Positions 1 through 10,919 are shown, numbered from the stretch's first letter. The stretch: DNA of 64,000 bases from Hymenopellis radicata (GCA_015501595.1 JADNRX010000188.1:1-64000); one strand, 5' to 3'. Numbers and translations are program-made. Notes: a model not told the origin generated them from the letters alone.

Positions 1-190
1 CCTCATTACGTGAATTGTAGAGCTTGATGGTATTTGGCTGCGCAAAGTTGTAAAGCTCGGTAGATATTCAGGTACTCATACGGTGAGTTACAGATTTCAA
101 TAAGCCCTGCATTTCAGCTGCTGAAGCACTTTCCTAGATTTCGTTAAGAAGCGAAGAGGTTATCTGTAAAGAGAGGTAGGTTCGAAAGTG
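1..190. other. Window edge downstream of XPG-like fragment
   Basis: No confident gene. On the minus strand this could hold the 3' end of the XPG-like pseudogene, but no conserved motif is visible. Confidence 0.2.
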
Positions 191-1036
191 CTAAGAGGCG
201 ACTTGGTTGAGATGCGGAGGAACACGATCAATAATAACTGAATAGGGACAGATGTCAACTGCAAAGTCGCCATCGCCACTGGAAATAGATTTAACCAGTT
301 CACGGATAGCGAGTTCAGAAAAGATAGTCTGCTTAAAGTGTTGGAAAAGCTGAGTACTATTAGATTCCCAAACAAGGTTCTTTGCCGCAAAAGCAGCGAG
401 TTGACCAAGGTTAGGCGACACATCCCAGCAAAGCACCGGAGGGGGCGTAACACCTTGGGAGAAACGAAGACAAAGGTATAGTTGAAGGATATTGTAGTTG
501 GGAAAGTCCTCAGGAATTTTGCGGGTCAAGCTGCGAGCTTTAATGAAGCTTGCATCAAATAAGGCCTTCCGAAAATTCTGACACCACAAAGGACAAAACT
601 CATGAAACTTGGTAGATGACAGATCCAACGCCACTTGAATGAGCTTATCGCCAAAGCTAACAACGGCGAGTCAATGTGCAGTTTTAACATCGCAACCTGA
701 TATCCCATCCTAGAGAGAACATTAAAGGGAGAACGTGGTACGAGAAATAGAAAGATAACTGATGGAATAGTCGCCACCGGCTAATATAGCAATAAATATA
801 AATTGCTTTCGTATCAGGTCAATATCCTCGAAGACAGTAACATTGATGGCGTGGTCAAAGATCTTACGACTGTAAATATCTATTAGATTGATATAGGAGA
901 AGTAAAAGATACACACATGCGAATGACTCTTGGTGCACCAAACACAAAAGTATCACTGTTTTCAGTCAAAACAGCATCAATGATACGATTAGCATACATC
1001 TATGCAAGTTCAGCCTTTGCTTCTCTAAAACTCTAC
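191..1036 (-). pseudogene. XPG-type structure-specific nuclease, degenerate fragment
   Basis: Read on the minus strand, three exon-like blocks match the XPG/FEN1 nuclease family, closest in style to fungal Yen1/GEN1 Holliday-junction resolvases. The first block carries an XPG-I-like run (EAKAELA, a TAG stop, then IIDAVLTENSDTFVFGA). After an intron comes the helix-hairpin-helix region: ILAGGDYS, a second intron, then DGISGCDVKTAH. This is followed by about 150 residues of C-terminal domain. In intact members the first motif usually reads EAEAELA and the acidic pair is DD or DS; here one Glu is Lys and one Asp is Asn. In-frame stops lie near 1012 and at 671-673. The N-terminal nuclease half is absent, and the hAT element at 1067 sits close to the break. 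Family placement is fairly sure from the motifs; exon borders are approximate. Confidence 0.6.
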
Positions 1037-1066
1037 GCACCCCCAACGAGATCCTGCAGATCCGCC

Positions 1067-1628
1067 TAGGGTGACGCAGTAAACCTCCGGGGGGTGTTAA
1101 TAACAGTATTGATACCGACCCCCCGGGAGGTCCTAGTTTCGATACCGTTAATAACGGTATCAATACTGGCACGTGATCATTGCACGTGACTCAAGTGGCG
1201 CAATTTCTGCAAAGGCTCCTATCAGCTCTGCTCAGATTTTCTATGGTTCAGCTCGAGGTACTGGCCATTAAATTGAGGTCTGTAATGAAATTAATCAAAA
1301 TCTATACTGTAGTCTATGTCATTTTCATCTGTCTCACTGTGTTATGGAGGAATACTGTAGAGACTGGTAGAAGTCATCAGAAATTGGACATAGCTTTGTT
1401 AATGCCTGTTTTGTTTTGAGGTCAGGTCTGACTGGGGCCATGGTGTGAGCTTGGTGGGCCGCGGATATGTGTCTGGAGACCCGCCCCACCAAAGTCATGT
1501 GAAATAGTCACGTGCCGGTATTCAAACCTACCTCCCGACCCCCGACGGTTTTGATACCGTATTGATACCATTACTAACCGCAGTAAACCCGAGGTGTATC
1601 AAAACTAAGGGTTTACTTCACCACCCTA
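1067..1628. mobile_element. Non-autonomous hAT element, TIR TAGGGTG
   Basis: A 562-bp element bounded by TAGGGTG and CACCCTA. It is flanked by a perfect 8-bp direct repeat GATCCGCC at 1059-1066 and 1629-1636, the target duplication length of hAT transposons. Internal inverted motifs include CAGTATTGATACCG near 1108 and its complement near 1158. It has no transposase ORF. It separates the XPG-like fragment from gene X copy 1 and splits the latter's reading frame, because joining the flanks restores the segment before LYGAEDP. Confidence 0.8.
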
Positions 1629-1638
1629 GATCCGCCGC

Positions 1639-4490
1639 GATTTCCTCTATGGTGCAGAAGATCCCTTGCTCTGGCCTCAAGAAAATGAGCCCAGCGCCCC
1701 ATATCTTCCATGTCTTCTTCGTATTTTTCCTCGCGACGGATCCGTCGATGATAAGCTCGCTTTCCTATGGGATTCTCCATCGCAGAGTCAGCACTTCGTG
1801 GAGGATGCCTCCTTTCGCCGCAGTTGTGGGCACGCCACGTCGGGACTCAGTCGAGATCTGGAGGCCTGCCTCTCTTGCCTTGAGGCGATGTTCTCCTGCG
1901 TTAGTTTTGATAGTCTTGCGCCCATCACGTATGTGAAGGATATTTTGGAGGTTTCGCTCCAACGCCCATTGTTCCGCCTTTGTAGGAGGGCCCGAGACGT
2001 GGAATGGGGAAGATCAAAGCCCTCACTTCGTACATAAAGCACAATCAGGGTTCTTTTGTCAGTCCGTTGACTTATGCGCTGAGTGGTGCAGCTCGTCCTC
2101 AAATTGGGTTACCGGCTAGAGACCTCAACGAGTCCATCACGAGTCAGACTCGCGACTCGTGACGCGAGTACTCACTCAAAAAGAAGTCCAGTTCAGACTC
2201 GCGTCGGACTCGACTCGCGATGACTCACGAGTCATCGCGAGTCCACTCGCGAGTACTCACCATGAGTCCGAGTCATCTCGGATACTCACGAGTACTCGCG
2301 AGTCCATACGCCCCCAAGTATTCATGCGCAGCGACCATCCCCGGGCAATGGCACGGGGACAGTCAGCTGGGCATGAGGGTATGGTGGGGGTGATGGTGGA
2401 AGGATGGTGGGGGTGGGGGTGGAAGGATAGTGGTGGTGGAGGATGGTCGTGGTGGTGGTGGTCGACTCCGAACGACTCGTCGTCGCGTCCATCTCGCGTC
2501 ATCCGCCTCATCGCATCGCATCCCCCTCCTCATCGCATCATCATCGTGTCGTCGTCGTCATCATCCTCATTCTCATCCATCGTCGGCACCGCGATCCAGT
2601 TGGTGTCGGCAATCGGTGATTGGATCGTGTGCTGCCCGTTTGCGGGGCTTACGCGTCCTATCGACGCCGACTCAAAGTCGAGCGTCGGTCATGTCGGCGC
2701 CGACTTGAAGTCGAGCGCCGATAGCGTCGTCGCCGACCTGAAGTCGAGCAACGAGTGTCCGTAGGTAGTCCAGTGGTGCTCCAGCTCTGCTGCTAGCGCA
2801 GAGCCAGCAGCAGCAGGCCCGGCACAAAGCCGAGGCCAAAGACACACCCCACAGGCTGCCTGACAATCGTCAGAGCAGCGGGGGCGACAATCGTCGCTTC
2901 CCAGGTGGTCGTGGTGGTGGTTACAAGAGAGAGAAACCACCCGATCAGACGCTTACGCGTCGCTTCGGATCTCGGGCCGGATCGCCGGATCAGGCGAAAT
3001 AGTCGCGCATGGCTCGTTTGAGCGACGCAAGGGCCCGTTTGACTTGCAAAAAATTTGTAAATTCAACTAAAATATATCTCTAAATATTTGCGAGTCACCG
3101 TGTGATGATTCGCGGTCGACAGACCGAAACTCAGACTCGCGACCAGACTCGTGACTCCGTGACTCGCGAGTCACGCAAGTGCGAACGCCGACGTGCCCGA
3201 CGCGAGTTGAGTCACCAGATGACTCGGTGACTCGGTGACTCGTTGAGGTCTCTATTACCGGCTGCCTCGTCTTTCTCTCGTTCTACTGTACGCCCTCCCG
3301 GTCGTGGCCCACAGAGTGAGTTTTCAGTTATCGGTGTTAATTGAATTCTTCTGACATATTAATTAGCAAAAGTTCTCGTTTATCCCGAACATGAATTGTT
3401 GCCTCGTATTTTCACCACTTGGCAGAGTGTCGTTGCCAAAATTGACGAGTCGTACGATCTCGCATTGTGCGTGGAGAAGTCGCTGGAGCGGTATTTCCTT
3501 CCCCGCCCAGATTTATTCACCAACGTCAATTCGCACCCCAAACTCTTCGAATATCTGGTTTCCTGGCTGCGCATTCACGGCATTGTGCTCAGCTGCATGG
3601 GACATGGTCAGCCGCAGGCTATCTCCCACAAAGTGTGGCGCTTATGGTTAGATCGTCGCGATTTGGTGGTGACGGTGATGGAAGGTGGAACGAATGCGCC
3701 GAGGAAGATGAAGGACAAAGAGGAGGTGATGGCATTGCTTGCTGTCGCGAGGGAGCACAGTTCAGTGGAGCTGCCGGACGAGGGCAAGTGGAAGGGGAGA
3801 ATCTTTCGTTCTGATGGGCTACTTGCAGAACGCCATAGCCGCGAGATCCTCTGGGAGGTGAATGAGTTGGCATTTTGTTGTGAATTGGCTGCTTTGGATG
3901 AGCGCCTTTCTACCCTTTCTTCTGCTCGTGAGCGCTACAACCGTGTACGGCGCTGCTTCCCAATTGGCCTCGCACCTCTGCATTTCGCCGATTTGGGACA
4001 AGCAAATCATGGCTTGGCGCATCCCGACTGGTTTTCGCGAGCCCCGTTCGTGTACGCTCTTCGCCATGTTATGCAATTTTGGAAGCTGGATGTCGTTCAC
4101 GCGGCCAGGTGGTTAACCGACGAGCAGTACTTCAAGATCGACGAGAAGCGGGGATTAACAGAGGCCAATCTTGATGATGTTGAGCACAAGCTCATCAAGA
4201 TCTATATCTCTTCATTCCTCGCAGTGTACGGCCGGACTCCTCGCCTTCCAATGATTCTTTCGCACCATCCGCACACTGAGTGGAAGCAGCCGGTTTACCA
4301 TAGGATGGCAGTTGGGCCGAACGGGATCTGGATGCCGGAACGCGAGTCGGACAGTTTGTATGATTACTGGGTATCTTGTGGCTACAGTTTGGACGCATTT
4401 TCGTGTATTGTTTCGTCTTGTGAATCCGCGCGCGCCATTGTACTTTTATTTGTATTTTTTTATTGCATTGCTGCACTTTTTTTTTGTTGA
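1639..4490 (+). pseudogene. Gene X copy 1, unrecognised basidiomycete-type protein, broken
   Basis: I do not recognise this family. The exons are clear because gene X copy 2 on the opposite strand (9214-5762) matches them in order. The shared marks are YGAEDPLLWPQ against YGPEDPILFPQ, FVEDASFRR against WVEDLTFRR, an ARP/LPxAS linker, DLGQANHGLAHPDW against DLGQANQGLADPDW, and RTPRLPMIL against RPPRLPMNL near the C-terminus. The longest open exon runs 3396-4490 and follows an intron of about 50 nt (GTGAGT near 3316 to TTAGCAAAAG). The start is not defined. Element F1a (2117-3254) interrupts the coding sequence; removing it with one TSD restores the linker. The last ~40 hydrophobic residues have no counterpart in copy 2 and are probably read-through. 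Confidence 0.55.
2117..3254. mobile_element. Non-autonomous hAT element F1a
   Basis: A 1138-bp element with terminal inverted repeats TAGAGACCTCAACGAGTC and GACTCGTTGAGGTCTCTA, and an 8-bp TSD TTACCGGC at 2109-2116 and 3255-3262. Subterminal zones are crowded with GACTCG/CGAGTC, the usual place for hAT transposase binding. Internal modules are a 22-bp palindrome (2338-2359), a GGGGCTTACGCG block (2644-2655), a dual TGAC-N4-GTCA palindrome (2861-2896) and a GGCTCGTTTGAGCGACG tail (from 3010). It is nearly identical to F1c at 16333-17471, so the family moved recently. Confidence 0.92.
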
Positions 4491-5473
4491 GCAGTTTTGG
4501 AAGGGGGAGGGGCCTTGGGCCGATTAGTTTCCCTAATTTCAAGTGAGCGTAGCTAAGCTGCTACAAGGTCAGTCCATCTTGATCTGACTTGGGAATTTGG
4601 AGAGGGCTCCCATTCGAGCCCCCCCCATGCCTCTCCCTGCGCAAGTTTTTGGGCGAGTAAACTCGCCAAGTTTGTCTTCACCAACTAGGAACTTGTAACT
4701 TGTTTCCGACCCGAGTAGGGTAAACCTGAGTTTTTTTTTTTACCCAGGTAGGCAAGTAGCTGGATCGCAGGTATGTCACGAGTACCTGCCTACTCGCAAA
4801 CTCGTGGTATGCTCTACTAAGAAGTGAGTCTTTAACAGCTGTACTGCTTCTGTTAACAGCTTCAGAGTTTTTGACATCTCCTTTGATGGACACCTAGCTT
4901 ATTAGCTGTGCTGTTGATTGATGGCTGATACAGCTTATTAGGGAGCTTCAGGGCCCATTAGAGTGGTCGCTTTCTTGCCCTCTTACCCTCATCATCTCTG
5001 CATCTTTGAGGTCTGCAGCATTGTCCCTCCATTCCTTTGACTTGGACTCACTTCTTGCTAGTCTTTACAGTGCATCTCTTGCCCTAGGAGCTTCGCTCTT
5101 TTAATCTCTGTCTCTGCAAAGCTGTGAGTCTGCTGTGATCACTGTCTGCTGCCTAATCTCAAGATACATATAGTTTCTTGTTAGATCTATCAGATCTGAA
5201 GCCTGTGCATCACACTAGGAGTCCTGTGTGTATTAAGTGTGCTCTTATGCTCTGATGAGTCCAGATCTTATCTAATCTGATGCTGTGTACTGTTAGCTTC
5301 GCTATTTTTCGCTCTATCTCTGTGTCATCACTGTTCCTCTGCCACCATCATTCTCTATCCTTCACTCCATGTCCACTCATGCCTCTACTATGTTCTCAGA
5401 TCCTTTGAATGGGTTCCAGTGCACTCAGACCCCTTCCTCTTCGCGTCATTCTTCTCTCGAGGTTGATTCCTCA
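4491..5473. other. No gene seen; possible transposon-end debris
   Basis: About 1 kb with no supported gene. Motifs such as GAGTACCTGCCTACTCGC near 4770-4795 resemble the subterminal repeats of the local hAT elements, so part of it is probably an old element end. Confidence 0.4.
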
Positions 5474-5655
5474 TAAAGATCTCAATGAGTTGGTGGATCA
5501 CGCGGATATATCCATACTCGATCCGCTTGGGCATCTCGGAGATCCGATCTGTATGATCCGTAGATCCGTGGCAGGTCGGATCACAAATGGATCGCAGATC
5601 GGGCATTGGGAGCGTGAGTACTCGTCGCGAGTACTCGCGTTGATTTGCGTGAAAT
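5474..5655. mobile_element. F1-type hAT terminal fragment
   Basis: This stretch aligns with the first ~180 bp of F1b and F1e: a decayed TIR (AAGATCTCAATGAG), a CATCTCGGAGATCCGATC block, a GATCCGTAGA/GGCAGGTCGGATCAC block and GAGTACTCG repeats. No opposite end or TSD is present, so it is a truncated relic. Confidence 0.7.
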
Positions 5656-5962
5656 CAGACCACAGAGCACAAAAAAAATTACAAATTTTATGAAGTACAT
5701 AGAGCAAAAAAAAAGTCCGAAAGTCCTGAATAGTACATATATGTAGTCCACAGCCTAATTACTACAACCTTGGTACCCATCTATCTGCCTTTCCACGCTG
5801 ATTGAAATATACCGGTGGCACCCATGACATCTGTGGTTGGAATGGAAGGTTCATCGGAAGGCGAGGAGGGCGACTGAACACCTGGAAGAAGTTCCCGATA
5901 TAGTGTGCGAAGATGGTGGCCGTGAACGCTTCCATTTCCTCCCGTGTGAACCCCGTCTTGCC

Positions 5963-7248
5963 TAGAGCAAGGCACGAGTGTATACCCGGGTGCACCCGAC
6001 ACCCGTCCGGCAAATACTTGCGTCCGAGAAGCCGGACTTGCCACCTGCCAGTACACCCGGGTACCCACAAGTACTTGACCCGCGGGTCAAGTACTTGGCA
6101 AGTACTTGCCTCGCAGGTGTGCAAGTACTTGTTAAAAGTACTTGCATCTTGTGAGCATTTTCGTGCCCGCCGACGACCCCCGAGCAATTGCGCGGGGGCT
6201 CTCGACGTGCACGATACACTTGTCTGAAGCCCCGGTTACTTGCATGAGCAAGAACCGCAGCCAAACGAAGTGTAGTAGGGGATGGTGTGGGGTGGGAGAG
6301 AGGGCAAGGAGAAAAGAGACAGCACGGGGTGAGACGATGGGGCAAAAAAAATAGGCAACCTGTAACGGTGTAAGAAAAACAAATAGAGCAGTGAATACAC
6401 ACCGTTGGGCAATGTCGCATCCACGACGCCATCGGGATAGCGCTGTCAACACAGACGAGCGCGAAAAGCCGCCAGTCGCGCTAGTGGCGATGCGAGCTGC
6501 CGTACATCATGGGTGTCATCCTGGGCGTGGCGGGTGTCGTCCTGACCGTGTGCCGTGCTGGTCATAGACGTTGTCGTCCTGGTCGCTGTCGCGAAAATCA
6601 CCCCGGAATGTATCCGAGGGCGGCTGGGCCGGCGCACAGTCAGACCCAGCGGAGAAAATGTCGTCCTGTCGTATTGCGGCCTCCGTGAGGGCTTACGCTG
6701 TCCGTGCTCGCTCCAGACGGCGTCGTCGCGCAGACAAACGCAAGAAATCGCCCGGATCGAATCCATGGGCGGCGGCGGGCGGCGCGAAGCCAAACCGCAG
6801 GAGAAAAGCCAAGGAAAATAAGTACAAGATGGTGAACAAGCCCCAGAAAATTTTCTGGGGCCGACGAACACAACGCGAACGTTGTGCTGTGGTGGAAGGA
6901 AGCAGAGTGCGAAGATCAGACCCGATCGATCCTTATCCGGCACTTGCCGGGATCTTCGGCGATCTCGGTCTCGGCAAGAAATTCCCGCGAACGTCGTTTC
7001 TCAACGACGTTGGGCTCATTTGAGCCCCAATAAATTCGTAAAAATCATTAAAAATATAATTGACCATTGAGGCAAGTATTAGGCAAGTACTTGCCCCAAA
7101 TACTTGCCGCGCCAACCCCGTACTTGCCACCTGTGCACCATCCGGGTGTTGGCAAGTGCCGGGTGGGCAGGTGCCGGGTGCGGCACCACCCGGGTGATGC
7201 CGATACTTGCGAATACTTGCAAGTACTTACCACTCGTGCCTTGCTCTA
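5963..7248. mobile_element. Non-autonomous hAT element F2
   Basis: A 1286-bp element with terminal repeats TAGAGCAAGGCACGAGTG and CACTCGTGCCTTGCTCTA, flanked by the 8-bp TSD GTCTTGCC at 5955-5962 and 7249-7256. Subterminal CAAGTACTTG repeats are dense at both ends. Its ends are unrelated to F1, yet it carries the same internal modules: palindrome P at 6177-6198, the TTGCGGCCTC...GGGCTTACGC block at 6675-6700, GGCGCGAAGCC near 6780, a second palindrome GCCCCAGAA-N4-TTCTGGGGC at 6840-6861, and the tail block at 6991-7026. It has no transposase ORF. Confidence 0.92.
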
Positions 7249-8616
7249 GTCTTGCCAAACTGCACATCAGAATCCGGTGCAGGATACGGTGACGAAATGC
7301 GCCACAAGTCCATAACCTTCTTCAGCGCATACACGAACTGGGCCCGACTTCACCAATCCGGGTCTGCAAGTCCTTGATTTGCCTGACCGAGATCAACCAG
7401 ACCGAGAGGCGCATCACCAAGGGGGAAACAAAGAGACACGGCCTGCATGAACTTCCGGCTGTCCACATGCTCGGAACGGCACAGGTGAAGGCACAAGGAA
7501 GCCAACTCCATTTGAAACGCGAGCTCATTCGCCTCCCACACAATCTCCAAAACATCATGTTTCCCGTTCTCGGTTGTTGTCGATGTCAAGGGCTGCCCAT
7601 TCCACATCCTAACCTCCAGCAACTCAACCGTCATCTCCGTCTCTGCTGCCGTCACCAGCTTGTCAACCTCTTCCTTCCAAGCCTGATGCCGCCACCCATG
7701 GCAACTCATATCCTTGACATCAGGCAACCGCACCACGCATGCATTGATCCACTCCCGCCACGCCTGATGCGACATGACGTGCGGGGAGTTCGACTGAGCC
7801 ACACCAATCGCAACAGGCCGTATCCTCAGCCACTTCTGGAGCATTTCCAGTGATTTCGCCGGCTGCCCAGTTTTTCAGAACAGGCATAGCTCTCCTCGTC
7901 AATCGATTCGGCAGCGGCGAGCCAGGCGGGAGAGATTGGCGGAAGAAGAGCGTGAACCGGATAAACGAGTTTTTTCGTCACTGGTTGAATTCAATCAGTT
8001 TAAATAGATCAAAGAACAAGAAGAAAAACATACCGGTATTGCCCTTGCCCTTGCCTTTGGCGTGTGAGGCAGTAGGACGAGTCGAAGTCGAAGCACTGGG
8101 AAGAGGAACGGTCGGGCGGGCAACAGCGAAGAAAGGCATAGTTATGGGAGAGCGAAAGTTGCCTTGACTCCTCTCCGCCGCCCTTCGTAGACAGGTATAC
8201 TTTGCATTCAACGAGGCATCTCCCTCCCACAAGACATCGGGAAATTGTGGACAGATTGCTGTCACGGTGCTATACCGGGGATCCCTGAGAGTACGCAGTT
8301 CATCCACGCGTACGCTCCCAAGATCTTCGGTAGGGCGAATAAGCCAGACTGGCACACCAACACGCATGTATAGATTCACGAGGGCAAGGTCGTAAGTGAT
8401 GCACCCCATGAAATTGTCGTGTAAGTCGGGTTTTTTCGGTAAGGAGGGAGGTTATGCCATATCTTGCAGGCTCGACGATGGTGTGATAGGCGTATATCGC
8501 GAGGAGCTCTAGGGCAGTGCGCTGGTAGTCGCGGAGGAGTAGGGAGAAGCGGCCAAATGGTTGATGAAGAAAACGAAGATTGGCGAATATGAGAGATAGT
8601 TTGGCGGCCTCGGTAT

Positions 8617-8718
8617 TGTAGATAGCCATGATACCAGCATTAAGGCTGTCAGTTTCAAAACAGTTCCTGTAGATAGCCATGATACCAGCATTAAGGCTGT
8701 CAGTTTCAAAACAGTTCC
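8617..8718 (-). repeat. In-frame 51-bp tandem duplication in gene X copy 2
   Basis: Two head-to-tail copies of a 51-bp unit (8617-8667 and 8668-8718). It duplicates 17 residues (RNCFETDSLNAGIMAIY) without changing frame. The copies are identical, so the event is recent. Confidence 0.9.
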
Positions 8719-9214
8719 GATGGTAGGTGAAACCGGAGACCAATCTAGAAGAGAAGATAGTGCTCGCCCGCCCGAATCCTCGTCGAAATGTCAAGTCCTC
8801 CACCCAATCGATTACGGGCATTGGATCCACCCAAAGCGAGTCAAGCTCACTGCCAAGATCAGAGGTAGGGCGACACCTCAAGATACAAGGCAGATGAGGA
8901 GCGTCATAAACCGCCATTTGAGGGAAGAGTATAGGATCTTCGGGACCATAGCGAAAGTCGGCGCGCCGTTGTACAATCTGGTTTGCCGCGCGAGGCGGGA
9001 GAGGAAGCCAAGAGGCATTCGGTGTTGTGATGATGGCTGGGGCGTGGGGCAGAATGGCTCCATAGCGGCCATCGAGAGTGGTGATTGCTATGGCGTATAT
9101 TAGTAAATGTTGCTGGGTGAACGCGAAACACCACTTACGTTCAGATGGCGCAGACCGTGCAATCAATAGCTCCAGATTAGCCAAAAGATCGGTGTGGTAG
9201 CCCATATCTACCAA

Positions 9215-9395
9215 TCAAAGCTGTAAATCAGTGCAAAGAATGGAGAGGCGCGTACCCGAAAATCAGACGCGTTGTCTGGACTGTTAAAGTCCAGTCAGTA
9301 CAACGCATCACCTTGAACATAGGCCCATCCACGGCCCCACGACGATTTGGCGCAGAGTACATATGTGCAAGCGCCATTGAGGCAATCGATGCCAC
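9215..9395. other. Short gap upstream of gene X copy 2
   Basis: No gene is seen. It lies between the last gene X copy 2 block and the dual-palindrome cluster, so it could contain that gene's 5' exon or promoter. Confidence 0.3.
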
Positions 9396-9523
9396 TGACG
9401 ACTGTCAGATGGCGGCGGTTGACGACCGTCAATCCGCCAAAGGCACGGCTGGACTGCAAAGGGAAAATTAAAGGAAAAAAAAACCACTGACGACTGTCAG
9501 ATGGCGGCGGTTGACGATCGTCA
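9396..9523 (-). repeat. Two dual TGAC-N4-GTCA palindrome modules
   Basis: Modules at 9396-9431 and 9488-9523. Each is TGACGACTGTCA, a 12-bp spacer GATGGCGGCGGT, then TGACGAcCGTCA or TGACGATCGTCA. Spacing within each module is exact. They are oriented opposite to the modules at 9829 and 9980, giving an inverted arrangement around 9.4-10.0 kb. Role unknown; candidates are transcription-factor sites for divergent genes or ends of a decayed inverted-repeat element. Confidence 0.75.
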
Positions 9524-9828
9524 ATCCGCAGAGAAAAGGGAAACAAGAGGGAACAATAAAAAGGATCTACTCACAAAGGCCACGAAAATAGGAAAAGTCA
9601 AATAAAAGCCAACGGCACTTGGGCGTATGGCGGCGAGCAGAACGGTGAGAGCGACACCAACGAGCAGCGAGACAGATGAGAAGCTGACACAGAGAAGGGA
9701 ACTTGGACAGAGGAAAGTGCTTGTATTGTACATGTCTGGTGTATAAACACAAGGCACAGCCACACTATGTGATCGCATTCTCATTAAGGTCGCGCTCTCT
9801 CTCTCACATCAACTCTGTTCTTGCGGAT
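9524..9828. other. No gene seen between palindrome modules
   Basis: About 300 bp with no conserved ORF or motif, enclosed by inverted dual-palindrome modules. Short CT-rich runs are near 9800. Confidence 0.3.
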
Positions 9829-10015
9829 TGACGGTCGTCAACCGCTGCCATCTGACAGTTGTCAGTGGCTCCAACTCTCTTGCAGCTTGCCATGTCTCTG
9901 TTATCTTCTCTGAACTCTCCTCTTATGTTGGTCCACCTCCTGCACGCCCACAAGCACTTGCTGGACTCTATCTGCGGATTGACGACTGTCAACCGCCGCC
10001 ATCTGACAATTGTCA
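9829..10015 (+). repeat. Two dual TGAC-N4-GTCA palindrome modules
   Basis: Modules at 9829-9864 (TGACGGTCGTCA, spacer ACCGCTGCCATC, TGACAGTTGTCA) and 9980-10015 (TGACGACTGTCA, spacer ACCGCCGCCATC, TGACAATTGTCA). The spacer is the reverse complement of that in the 9396 and 9488 modules. Flanking GCGGAT and GTGGCT are also shared, so the repeated unit is about 46 bp. Confidence 0.75.
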
Positions 10016-10919
10016 GTGGCTCTATTTTCGATGCGGTCTCAAGGCCATCGAGGCCGCCGTCCATCCACGGTGAGTATTTCAAGTTTCTGTGACCTATCAA
10101 AAACAACTCGTTTGTTCGAATCTGCCTTTGCAGATTTAAACAAGATCTTTCGATATATGTGTTCTACAGTAAGTCCTTATCCTCATTCCACTTTTTGTTC
10201 TAAAGAATCTCATCTAGCCCGTCATGCCAATATTGAGTCGGCGGGATGGGTGGCGGCAGGGCGGGATGTCAGGACGCCGGCGGGTAACGACGCGACGAAT
10301 CGAAGATTCACATCTATTTACAAATTTCGACATGGTTTCAAGGCCATCGAGCCCGCCGTTCATCCACGGTGAGTTATTTAAGTTTCTGTAACCTATAAAA
10401 ACAACTAGTTTGTTCGCATCTGCCTTTGCAGATTTAAACAAGATCTTTCAATATATGTGTTCTATGGTAAGTCCTTGTCCTTCCTCCGCTTTTTGTTCTA
10501 AAGAATCTTATCTAGCCCGTCATGCCAATATCGAGTCGGCGGGATGGGTGGCGGCAGGGCGGGATGTCAGGACGCGGGCGGGTAACGACGCGACGAATCG
10601 AAGGTTCACGTCTATTTACGAATTTCGACGCAGTCTCAAGGCCATCGAGCCCGCCGTTCATCCACGGTGAGTATTTCAAGTTTTATAATTCCACCATTAA
10701 GCCTTTTTGTTGGTCAGCCTCTATCTACGGCCTGGAGCACTCATATGTGTCCTTCCAGGACAGTACTCGTGCTCCAGAGCGAACAGAATCGTCTACTCTT
10801 TGTGCACCCCGCACGCTTTCTCAACATGGTATTTAGGCGGGATGGTTGGCGGCGTGGCGGGATGTCGCATCTTATGCCGCCAAACCTATGCATCATCTGA
10901 AGAGTCGTATTTTAACTAA
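10016..10919 (+). CDS. Gene-like region with tandemly duplicated exon pair, function unknown
   Basis: A ~299-bp unit occurs about 2.2 times (anchor AAGGCCATCG at 10041, 10340 and 10638). Each unit reads as a long exon of ~166 nt, an intron of ~65 nt (GTGAG...TTTGCAG), a 35-nt mini-exon, then an intron of ~40 nt (GTAAGTCC...CTAAAG). Splicing this way keeps one frame, giving a repeated peptide of ~67 residues (HLARHANIESAGW ... KAIEPAVHPR, then FKQDLSIYVFY). The last unit splices into a different exon that ends with TAA at 10917-10919. No ATG is found in front, and the first block overlaps a dual-palindrome repeat, so the N-terminus is missing or the whole is a decayed gene. I do not recognise the protein. 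Confidence 0.4.

Larger units (their letters stand above)
5762..9214 (-). pseudogene. Gene X copy 2, unrecognised protein, broken by hAT F2
   Basis: Minus-strand paralogue of gene X copy 1, read from about 9214 down to 5762. The first long block (9214-8460) carries YGPEDPILFPQ, WVEDLTFRR and DYQRTALELLAIYAYHT. An intron-like gap near 8460-8410 leads to a block beginning MGCITYDLALVNLYMRVGVP (8409 on). A further intron leads to the block at 7844-7350, which ends DLGQANQGLADPDW followed by an in-frame TGA. Coding similarity resumes (FVYALKKVMDLW), is cut by element F2 (5963-7248), and finishes at 5762 with RPPRLPMN and PPVYFNQRG. No ATG is obvious at the 5' end; the first one in frame is near 9205. 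Function is unknown. Two family members in convergent orientation suggest a local inverted duplication. Confidence 0.55.

Noticed and set aside
2159..2764. Long ORFs rich in His, Ser, Trp or Gly inside F1 elements (also near 15400-15900, 16500-16900 and 56400-56700)
   Set aside because: They arise from CAC/TGG/TCA triplet tracts and are open in several frames at once; no domain is present.
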